Origin: Moraxellaceae bacterium
GTDB taxonomy: Bacteria; Pseudomonadota; Gammaproteobacteria; Pseudomonadales; Moraxellaceae
Direction of reading: 5' to 3'
NCBI GenBank assembly: GCA_004173455.1
Contig: SECL01000019.1
Span: 27,073 to 91,072 of the forward strand
Length of the DNA stretch: 64,000 bases
Every line of letters starts with the position of its first letter. The first letter of the stretch is position 1. The notes beneath the pieces were generated by a model, which was not told where the DNA came from, did not search any database, and saw only the letters and a list, made by a program, of their open reading frames with translations. Positions 56,591 to 64,000 of the stretch are shown piece after piece. The translations under genes and the position numbers were made by a program.

Positions 56591-58825
56591 ATGCTGATAG
56601 AAGCAGCCACGCCAGAAAAAACCAGTTCCGATCAGCATAATAATTTGCAAGCTAGTCAACACGCTGAGGATATTCCTAGCCGTTTTCCATTATTTAGTCG
56701 CACCCCAAACTTGCATGATCATGATGAAAACAGCATGCGTCAAATATTGCGGGATTATTTTTTAAATACCTTTAACACCTATGAATCGCTGTTTGACTGC
56801 CTTGCCAGTGATGAGGCGTTTTATACCCAATCCATTCGCCTGCGCCATCCGCTGATTTTTTACTACGGCCACACCGCCACGTTTTTTATCAATAAATTAC
56901 TGCTAACACGCATGATTACCGAGCGCATTGACCAACACATGGAATCGGTATTTGCGGTGGGTGTGGATGAAATGAGCTGGGATGATTTAAACAGCGCCAA
57001 CTATAACTGGCCAACACCTAGCGATGTCAAAGCGTATCGCCATAAGGTACGTGATGTGGTTCTGGATTTAATCGATCATGCCCCGCTACACCTGCCAATC
57101 GACTGGAATAACCCGTGGTGGGCTATCCTGATGGGCATTGAACACGAGCGCATTCATCTGGAAACCTCCTCGGTACTGATTCGCCAGCATAAACTGGAGT
57201 TTGTAAAACCAGTGCAAGCATGGCAGCCTTTTGCACTCAATCAATCCAACACCCCAAATACCTTACACACTGCGGCACACAATAAACTCATTCAGGTAGC
57301 TGCTGGTCAAGTCGTGCTGGGCAAAGAAAAAACTAGTCCCTATTACGGTTGGGATAATGAATACGGCCATCACGACGCGGTCATTGAAGCTTTTGAAGCC
57401 ACACAATACTTGGTCAGCAATGCCGAATTTTTGGAATTTGTGCAAGCCGACGGCTATAAAAATACCGACTACTGGAATGAAGAAGGCCAAGGCTGGTTAG
57501 CATTTACCAAGGCCGATCATCCTACCTTTTGGCGCAAAAACCCCGATGGCTGGCAGTTGCGATTAATGACCGAAGAAATTGCCATGCCGTGGGACTGGCC
57601 AGCCGAAGTGAACTATTTGGAAGCGAAAGCATTTTGCAACTGGAAAAAACAACACACTGGCCAAAATGTACGACTGCCAACCGAAGACGAATGGTATCGC
57701 TTATATGATGTGGCAGGTATTTCAGAAGTAAACAACAAACCTGCAAGTGCCAATATTCATTTGGATTATGCGGCATCGCCCTGCCCCGTTAATATTTTTC
57801 AGCAAGGTGAGTTTTTTGACATCGTAGGTAATGTTTGGCAATGGATGGAAACACCGATTTATCCATTTGAAGGCTTTGAAGTGCATCCCATTTATGATGA
57901 CTTCACCACGCCCACATTTGATGAACGCCACAATCTGATTAAAGGCGGCTCGTGGATATCAAGTGGCAATGAAACCCTGCGTTCAGCACGTTATGCCTTC
58001 CGCCGCCACTTTTTTCAACATGCGGGTTTTCGCTATGTTGTGTCTGGAGATATAGCCCCTGTGCCAAGCTCACATTATGAAACTGACAAACTTTTGTCTG
58101 AATACGCTGAATTTCACTATGGCGATAGCTACTTTGGTGTAGAAAACTTTAGCAAAGCCTTGGCTGATTTGGCGATAAAAACGCTGCACACGCCTGAGCT
58201 TAAAACTGTGCCTAGACACAAAGCACTGGATTTAGGCTGTGCTTCAGGACGTGCCACATTTGAGTTAGCACAATATTTTGAGCATGTTACTGGTATTGAT
58301 TTTTCAGCGCGGTTTATTGGCCAAGCGGACAAACTGGCACAAGGCGAAACCTTACGTTATACCTTAGTGGATGAAGGTGAGTTGGTGTCTTATAAATCAC
58401 GCTCACTGGCTGATTTAGGTTTAAGCCACACACAAGAAAAGGTAAGCTTTTATCAGGGCGATGCCTGTAACTTAAAACCAGTTTTTACTGGTTATGACTT
58501 TATTATGGCTGCCAATTTAATTGACCGTTTGTATGAACCCGCCAAGTTTTTAAATCATATTCATGAGCGTTTAAATATGGGCGGTGTGCTGATGCTTGCG
58601 TCGCCCTATACATGGCTCACCGAACACACTAAGCAAAAAAACTGGGTGGGTGGCTATAAAAAAGATGGTGAAAACTTTAGCACTTTTGACGGTCTACAGC
58701 AGATGTTGTCAAAACACTTCCGTTTGATTCAAGCGCCGCAAGAAGTGCCGTTTATCATTCGGGAAACCAAGCGTAAATTTCAGCATACGTTATCGGAAGT
58801 GACTTTTTGGCAGCGAGTGGTTTAA
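56591..58825 (+). CDS. ovoA: 5-histidylcysteine sulfoxide synthase / ovothiol synthase OvoA
   Basis: A 744-residue OvoA-type fusion: DinB-like N-terminus with iron-binding HX3HXE (H185, H189, E191 in EHERIHLET), a formylglycine-enzyme-like domain (GNVWQWMETPIYPF, GGSWISSGNETLRSARYAFRRHF), and a C-terminal SAM methyltransferase (ALDLGCASGRATFELA). It joins cysteine to histidine C5 and methylates the product toward ovothiol A, an antioxidant thiol. The lyase step enzyme (OvoB) is not evident nearby. Confidence 0.93.
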   Translation: MLIEAATPEKTSSDQHNNLQASQHAEDIPSRFPLFSRTPNLHDHDENSMRQILRDYFLNTFNTYESLFDCLASDEAFYTQSIRLRHPLIFYYGHTATFFINKLLLTRMITERIDQHMESVFAVGVDEMSWDDLNSANYNWPTPSDVKAYRHKVRDVVLDLIDHAPLHLPIDWNNPWWAILMGIEHERIHLETSSVLIRQHKLEFVKPVQAWQPFALNQSNTPNTLHTAAHNKLIQVAAGQVVLGKEKTSPYYGWDNEYGHHDAVIEAFEATQYLVSNAEFLEFVQADGYKNTDYWNEEGQGWLAFTKADHPTFWRKNPDGWQLRLMTEEIAMPWDWPAEVNYLEAKAFCNWKKQHTGQNVRLPTEDEWYRLYDVAGISEVNNKPASANIHLDYAASPCPVNIFQQGEFFDIVGNVWQWMETPIYPFEGFEVHPIYDDFTTPTFDERHNLIKGGSWISSGNETLRSARYAFRRHFFQHAGFRYVVSGDIAPVPSSHYETDKLLSEYAEFHYGDSYFGVENFSKALADLAIKTLHTPELKTVPRHKALDLGCASGRATFELAQYFEHVTGIDFSARFIGQADKLAQGETLRYTLVDEGELVSYKSRSLADLGLSHTQEKVSFYQGDACNLKPVFTGYDFIMAANLIDRLYEPAKFLNHIHERLNMGGVLMLASPYTWLTEHTKQKNWVGGYKKDGENFSTFDGLQQMLSKHFRLIQAPQEVPFIIRETKRKFQHTLSEVTFWQRVV

Positions 58826-58974
58826 TTACCCATGTCGTTAGGCATTCATCAAACGCTGTATATTTAGTTATATGTATTCTTAGCGTCAATTCATACTCTA
58901 ATTGTTTTGACGCTAAGGCTGCTTTTGATTATATTTTCAACCTTAAAACAGCCAATTTATACAAGGTCAATATA

Positions 58975-59421
58975 ATGAAAATACTTCCGTTTTCTATCGT
59001 TCCTTTCATGTTTCTTTTAACCGCTTGCGGCGGCGGTGGCAGTGGTGACAGCTTTAACTCTTCCTTTAATGGTAAAGTTACCGTCAATGGACAGGAATAC
59101 CAGTGCCCTAGCCAGAAAACCTACGATAATTGCAGCAACTCAAGCAATCGCGACTGTTCAGGGTGTACCACAGATTCAGATACCAATGGATCGACTATTA
59201 CATCAGCTTGTACTGCTACTGCTTCCAATATTTATCAGGTTACGCAAGATGGCTGTACTGTTAATTTCTCCACAGGGAAACAAACAGGGGTTTGCGTATC
59301 AGGCAGCTTGCGACTGTTAAGTGGCACAGGATTTACCAAAGCGCAAGTGAGTTCGCAAGGTGCTAGCTTTGCAAATGGTGTGACCATTAATGGTGTGTCA
59401 CTTAGATGCTCTCTCAATTAA
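58975..59421 (+). CDS. Cys-rich small lipoprotein, unknown function
   Basis: A 148-residue lipoprotein: MKILPFSIVPFMFLLTAC gives the lipobox, then a Gly-rich spacer and a Cys/Asn/Ser-rich domain with about seven cysteines (YQCPSQKTYDNCSNS, DCSGCTTD). Disulfide-bonded outer-membrane or surface protein is likely. AAGG lies 9 bases before ATG 58975. Family not recognised. The next gene starts 3 bases after its stop. Confidence 0.72.
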   Translation: MKILPFSIVPFMFLLTACGGGGSGDSFNSSFNGKVTVNGQEYQCPSQKTYDNCSNSSNRDCSGCTTDSDTNGSTITSACTATASNIYQVTQDGCTVNFSTGKQTGVCVSGSLRLLSGTGFTKAQVSSQGASFANGVTINGVSLRCSLN

Positions 59422-59424
59422 TAA

Positions 59425-60162
59425 ATGACGCACTCATTTAAATTAAATGTGGGCATTGCGATTTGTGCTTTTGGACTGGGTTATTTTGCTGCCCACTCCA
59501 AAGCCGATCAGCCCTTGGATTCTTCAGAAATATCTAAAGAGGCCATGCAGCATTCCTTAGAAAAAACCAGTGTAGATACCGCCTCTCATACCATAGCCGT
59601 TTTAAATAATATTGTGCAAGCAGAGAAAACAGGCAAGCTTATTAGTCAAAGTGACGTGACTGATATTCAACATATTGTAGCAAAAACGCCTGAACAGACT
59701 ATCAGCACCTATTTAAAAAAAGCTTTTCCGAAGACTGATTTATCGGCTATTAAAGATAAAAGACAGTTTACCAATCGGCTTATTGATGAATTAAGCAATA
59801 CCGACACGGCTGAAAATAACTTATCAGGCCAGCTCACTGTTTCAAGTAGTCAACTGATGCCAAGACAATCCGAAAATTTAGAACAAGTTTATAAAACTCA
59901 GGAAATTTTTGCACACTTCGATAGCTTGGGAAAATTTCCTCAGGATAGTCAGGTTTTTGTGCGCTGGGTCAATCAGGATACAGGCGAAATTCTACTTTTC
60001 ACCCCTACTACCATTAATGCAGCCAGTCAGCAAAATTGGACCAGCTTTTCTCCTGCGGATGGCTGGAAAGCGGGAAACTATGATGTTAAGTATTATCAAA
60101 TGAATAATAATTTAGCTCCGATCGCGCAGTCTTCTTTTACGATTAAGCAGGTTATCCAATAG
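59425..60162 (+). CDS. exported protein, unknown function
   Basis: A 245-residue protein with an N-terminal signal/anchor helix (VGIAICAFGLGYFAAHSKA), a helical middle (QKTPEQTISTYLKKAF-like) and a beta-rich C-terminus (VFVRWVNQDTGEILLF, AGNYDVKYYQ). Tightly linked to the upstream lipoprotein gene. No family recognised. Confidence 0.7.
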   Translation: MTHSFKLNVGIAICAFGLGYFAAHSKADQPLDSSEISKEAMQHSLEKTSVDTASHTIAVLNNIVQAEKTGKLISQSDVTDIQHIVAKTPEQTISTYLKKAFPKTDLSAIKDKRQFTNRLIDELSNTDTAENNLSGQLTVSSSQLMPRQSENLEQVYKTQEIFAHFDSLGKFPQDSQVFVRWVNQDTGEILLFTPTTINAASQQNWTSFSPADGWKAGNYDVKYYQMNNNLAPIAQSSFTIKQVIQ

Positions 60163-60213
60163 TTTAAAGAATCCTATGGTCGATAACATTGCAATATAAA
60201 TTTTTGGTCATAA

Positions 60214-63200
60214 CTACTTCCGCTTCTTCTTCCCTACTTTTCCACTGCCCTCACTCAAGCCCTTAGCCACTTGCTGCTGTTGCATGGCCGCATCCTGACC
60301 GCTCAACAATTGCAACAACTGCACAATAAATTCAATGCGTTCGGGATGCCCTTGTAGCTGGGCAGATATTTTTAGCCGTTGGCCACCTTCCATGCGATAC
60401 ATGGTTGGTTTGCTTTGTATGAGCTTAATAATAGTCATGGCTTCAACAGGCGTTTCAGGGGAAAATTCCAGTAAACCCCCATTAGTATTAATATCCATTT
60501 TTTCAATGCCCAAACTTTCGGCTTTAATCCGAAGCTGATGCACGGCAAACAAATTTTGCGCAGGCGTAGGCAATGAACCAAAGCGATCGATCATTTCCAT
60601 GCGGATGTCATTGAGTTGTTCGGCATTGGTCATATTGCTAATGCGTTTATAAAACAACAAACGTTGATGCACATCACTTAAGTAATCGTCAGGAATTAAT
60701 GCAGGCATGTGCAAATTAATTTCAGAGGTTAAAGATAACGGCTCATCCAGATTAAACGACTTACCATTTTGAATCGCCTTGGTCGCACGCTCCAGCATAT
60801 CCATATACAGGCTATAACCAATTGCCTGCATATTACCGCTTTGCTCTTCACCCAATAGCTCGCCTGCCCCACGAATTTCCAAATCTTCGGTAGCCAGCAA
60901 AAAGCCCGCGCCCAGATTGGAAGCACGCTGAATGGCATCCAGCCGTTTTTCCGCATCGCCTTTAAGGTGTTTAACAGAAGGCACCAATAAATACGCATAG
61001 GCTTGATGATGCGAGCGTCCAACGCGACCACGCAATTGATGTAACTGCGCTAGACCGAGTTTATCAGCGCGTTCAATAATAATGGTATTGGCACTGGGCA
61101 CATCAATCCCCGTTTCAATAATGGTTGAACACACCAGCACATTAAACTGTTTGTGATAAAACTGCTGCATCACTTGTTCTAGCTCGCGTTCGCGCATTTG
61201 ACCATGTGCCACAGCAACTCGTGCTTCGGGCAACAAATTGCGTAAGTCATCCGCCGTGCGCTCAATCGAGTCCACATCATTGTGCAGGAAATACACCTGA
61301 CCGCCACGTAAAAGCTCACGCAATATGGCCTCTTTCACTGTGGGGTTGTTGTGTTCCATCACAAAGGTTTTCACTGCCAGACGACGTGCTGGTGGGGTGG
61401 CAATAATCGACAGGTCACGCATGCCGGAAAATGCCATGTTTAAAGTACGTGGAATCGGGGTGGCCGTTAAGGTAAGCATGTCAACATCGGCACGCAAAGC
61501 TTTAATTTTCTCTTTATCACGCACGCCAAAACGGTGTTCTTCATCCACAATCATCAGACCCAAATCATGAAAATGAATGCCATCCTGCAATAATTTATGC
61601 GTACCAATCACAATATCCACTTTGCCATCGGCTAAATCAGCAATGGCTTTTTTCTGGTCTTTACTCGAACCAAAGCGCGACAGCACTTCAATTCGTACTG
61701 GCCAGTCGGCAAAGCGATCTTTAAAATTATCATAATGTTGCTGGGCCAATAAGGTAGTTGGCACCAGTACTGCCACTTGCTTGCCCGCATGCACCGCCAC
61801 AAATGCAGCACGCATCGCCACTTCGGTTTTACCAAAGCCGACATCGCCACAAACTAGCCGATCCATCGGCTTATCCTGACTCATGTCATATAAGGTGGCA
61901 GTAATGGCGTTGGCCTGATCCACGGTTTCTTCAAAGGCAAAACCATTGGCAAATTGCTGATAGCCTAGCTCATCAATTTCAAACGCAAGGCCGGGTTTTG
62001 CTTGTCGCCTTGCCTGAATATTTAACAGCTCTGCGGCCACATCATGAATTTTCTCCAGGGCTTTACGCTTGGCTTTATTCCATGTATCCGTACCCAATTT
62101 ATGTAGCGGTGCATTTTCAGGGTCGCCACCGCTATAGCGGCTAATCAGTTGCAGGTTAGCCACAGGCACGTAAACCTTGGCATTGGCGGCATAATCCACC
62201 TGCAAAAATTCATGCGTTTGCTCGTCAATCTCCAGTGTTACCAGACCACCATAACGCCCAACCCCATGATCAATATGCACAACAGGCGCACCAATCGACA
62301 GCTCAGACAAGCTTTTAACCAGAAACTCTTCGGATACTTCACTGGTTTTACGACGGCGACGCTGCACCACACGTTGTTCAAACAACTGGTTTTCAACAAT
62401 TAACGCAAATTCACCGCGCGCCGCCATGGCATCTAGCAAAGGACTGTCGCCATTGTCAACACTATGAGCACTTTCTACACTGCTCTCATTTTCCACAGGA
62501 TGATTAGGCGGGATTTGCAGCCAGATACCACGTTCTAAAGGCGCAACCGAAATCGCCACCTGATGACTGCCCTGTAAAAACTCCTGCAAGTTTTCACATA
62601 CAGTCAAATCGCGTAGCACTGGTTTAAACAGCTCTTTTAAGCTTTCACGTCGGCCAGCACTTTCTGCCACAATTAAAATACGGCCATTAAAATGGGTAAT
62701 AAATTCCTTAAACGCCAGCAAAGTATCACTGGCTCGATAATCAATAGGCAGCTTGGGCGGCACATTGGCAGCCACATTAAATACACCTGCCCGTTCACTA
62801 ATCGGATTTTCTGACAGCACCAAACGTCCAAAGCTTTTTAAACGGCCAAATAGCTCATTAACGGTTAAAAATAACTCGTTAGGTGGCAAAATAGGCTGGG
62901 CTGTATTATGCCGTCTATCTTCATAGCGCTGCGTGACTTCCTGCCAAAAGCTGGTTAAACAGTCTTCAACCGCAACATCTGTGGCAATTAAGGTATTCGA
63001 CGGCAAATAATCAAAAAAAGTTCCGCCTTCAACAAATGCATCACGTTCAAAAAATAACGGCTGATAATATTCCAGACCCGGTGCCGCAATACCATTGAGC
63101 ACATCTTCATATAACGGCATTTTTTTTGGGCTGGCTTGTGGAAACAGTTCAGCAAAACGCGCCCGAAACTCTCCCCGACCTTCAATCAGTGGAAATTCAC

Positions 63201-63864
63201 GCGCAGGCAGCAACGTAAATTGTTCAATCTGCTCGGTGGTGCGCTGGGTTTCCACATCGAAATGGCGCAGCGTTTCAATGTCATCATCAAACAAATCAAT
63301 CCGAATTGGTGCGGCCTGTCCTGTCGGAAAAATATCCATCAGACTACCACGCACCGCAAATTCGCCTGGCTCAAATACCGTGTCGACGCTACGATAGCCA
63401 GCACGGGTTAACCGTTGCCGTTCATTTTCAACATCAAACTTCTGGCCTTTTTTGATATTAAAATGCTGACCGAGCAACCAGCTTGGTGGTGCAATACGTT
63501 GACTGAGCGTACTGGCCGCAATCAGCACAATGCCACTTTTGGGCATGTTGGATAAAATTGCCAAACGCTCGGACACAATTTCCTGATGCGGTGACAAGCG
63601 GTCATACGGCAAGGTTTCCCAGTCTGGGAATAAATGTGGCTTAATCCCAAAAAATCGCAACTCTTCTTCAATTTGCGAGACTTGAATGGTATTTTTGGCT
63701 ACCATCACAATGAGTTGTTTGCTCGCTTGCTGCACCAATTCGCTCAGTAACAACGACGATAGCGCACCTGCCAGATTGCCAACCCAGCGCCGCTCACCTG
63801 CTGGAATTTGTGTTAAATCATTTTCAAAGGTTTTGGCAACGGATGGCAAAAGCAATGCAGTCAT
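60214..63864 (-). CDS. mfd: transcription-repair coupling factor Mfd
   Basis: A 1216-residue Mfd: UvrB-like N-terminus (LFPDWETLPYDRLSPHQEIVSERL), RNAP-interacting domain (VHIDHGVGRYGGL), and RecG-like motor with Walker A CGDVGFGKTEV and DEEH box VDEEHRFG. It removes stalled RNA polymerase and recruits UvrA. ATG 63864 is preferred; a GTG at 63900 would add 12 residues. No clear ribosome site for either. Confidence 0.96.
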   Translation of the reverse strand: MTALLLPSVAKTFENDLTQIPAGERRWVGNLAGALSSLLLSELVQQASKQLIVMVAKNTIQVSQIEEELRFFGIKPHLFPDWETLPYDRLSPHQEIVSERLAILSNMPKSGIVLIAASTLSQRIAPPSWLLGQHFNIKKGQKFDVENERQRLTRAGYRSVDTVFEPGEFAVRGSLMDIFPTGQAAPIRIDLFDDDIETLRHFDVETQRTTEQIEQFTLLPAREFPLIEGRGEFRARFAELFPQASPKKMPLYEDVLNGIAAPGLEYYQPLFFERDAFVEGGTFFDYLPSNTLIATDVAVEDCLTSFWQEVTQRYEDRRHNTAQPILPPNELFLTVNELFGRLKSFGRLVLSENPISERAGVFNVAANVPPKLPIDYRASDTLLAFKEFITHFNGRILIVAESAGRRESLKELFKPVLRDLTVCENLQEFLQGSHQVAISVAPLERGIWLQIPPNHPVENESSVESAHSVDNGDSPLLDAMAARGEFALIVENQLFEQRVVQRRRRKTSEVSEEFLVKSLSELSIGAPVVHIDHGVGRYGGLVTLEIDEQTHEFLQVDYAANAKVYVPVANLQLISRYSGGDPENAPLHKLGTDTWNKAKRKALEKIHDVAAELLNIQARRQAKPGLAFEIDELGYQQFANGFAFEETVDQANAITATLYDMSQDKPMDRLVCGDVGFGKTEVAMRAAFVAVHAGKQVAVLVPTTLLAQQHYDNFKDRFADWPVRIEVLSRFGSSKDQKKAIADLADGKVDIVIGTHKLLQDGIHFHDLGLMIVDEEHRFGVRDKEKIKALRADVDMLTLTATPIPRTLNMAFSGMRDLSIIATPPARRLAVKTFVMEHNNPTVKEAILRELLRGGQVYFLHNDVDSIERTADDLRNLLPEARVAVAHGQMRERELEQVMQQFYHKQFNVLVCSTIIETGIDVPSANTIIIERADKLGLAQLHQLRGRVGRSHHQAYAYLLVPSVKHLKGDAEKRLDAIQRASNLGAGFLLATEDLEIRGAGELLGEEQSGNMQAIGYSLYMDMLERATKAIQNGKSFNLDEPLSLTSEINLHMPALIPDDYLSDVHQRLLFYKRISNMTNAEQLNDIRMEMIDRFGSLPTPAQNLFAVHQLRIKAESLGIEKMDINTNGGLLEFSPETPVEAMTIIKLIQSKPTMYRMEGGQRLKISAQLQGHPERIEFIVQLLQLLSGQDAAMQQQQVAKGLSEGSGKVGKKKRK

Positions 63865-64000
63865 AGATGATGATAATTTTTTTAGGGGCTGTAGTAGCAC
63901 AGGTTAGATTTTCGTCCAAATGAGCAATGTTTTTAATTGCTCTTTAGGCGACCCATAATTGAATCTAAACCTTGCGAAGCAGTGCTTCTCATCTTTAAGA

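Noticed and set aside
1..64000. CRISPR arrays, insertion sequences or rRNA genes
   Set aside because: No regularly spaced repeats, transposase genes or rRNA sequence were seen on either strand.

Overview
This window looks like a Moraxellaceae chromosome (Acinetobacter/Alkanindiges type). Evidence: an AlkB alkane hydroxylase divergent from an AraC-type regulator, a Baeyer-Villiger monooxygenase, lipase-like hydrolases, MetZ, the tsaD/rpsU/yqeY group, and housekeeping genes (glnS, lpxH, pgk, fba, mnmG, zapE, mfd) with ordinary gammaproteobacterial sequences. The genus is inferred from gene content only.

Layout. 1-2500: alpha/beta hydrolase, oxyR, tRNA-Asn and a small, probably frameshifted membrane-protein gene. 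About 2603-12546: an AT-rich integrated element in the 3' end of tRNA-Leu(UAG). It carries a tyrosine integrase, an AlpA-type regulator, a small conserved phage/satellite-like protein, a YagK/YfjJ-like replication protein, two membrane-anchored proteins of unknown function, and a coupled minus-strand set: XRE regulator, Dam-type adenine methylase, HerA ATPase and NurA-like nuclease. The displaced original tRNA 3' end, still with CCA, lies at 2603-2626. Paired 12-bp repeats near both ends look like integrase arm sites.

12.6-37.5 kb: backbone. A patatin phospholipase / Ser-Thr kinase / unknown trio, tsaD, rpsU, yqeY, a secreted lipase-like lipoprotein, a MoxR/VWA pair, ycgL, rnd, recR, ybaB, metZ, a PhaC-like hydrolase, a HIBADH-family dehydrogenase, a HIT protein, glnS, a cyclophilin with two possible starts, lpxH, katE and fba. 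37.6-40.3 kb: pgk with two paralogous Ala-rich lipoproteins. Between the lipoproteins lies what appears to be a decayed second pgk copy, suggesting an old tandem duplication.

40.4-64 kb: a DUF2237 protein, Maf, mnmG, a YiaAB membrane protein, alkB/alkR, a four-gene surface-saccharide operon (NTase-like/kinase fusion, HAD phosphatase, nucleotidyltransferase, WavE-like glycosyltransferase), zapE, an alpha/beta hydrolase, an AraC regulator divergent from a BVMO, ovoA (ovothiol synthesis), two exported proteins of unknown function and mfd.

The strongest candidate for an undescribed system is the XRE-Dam-HerA-NurA set. It has the parts expected of restriction-modification-like defence (modification, DNA-translocating ATPase, nuclease, controller), but I do not recall a named system with exactly this composition. 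Function is inference from domains and context; no searches could be run.
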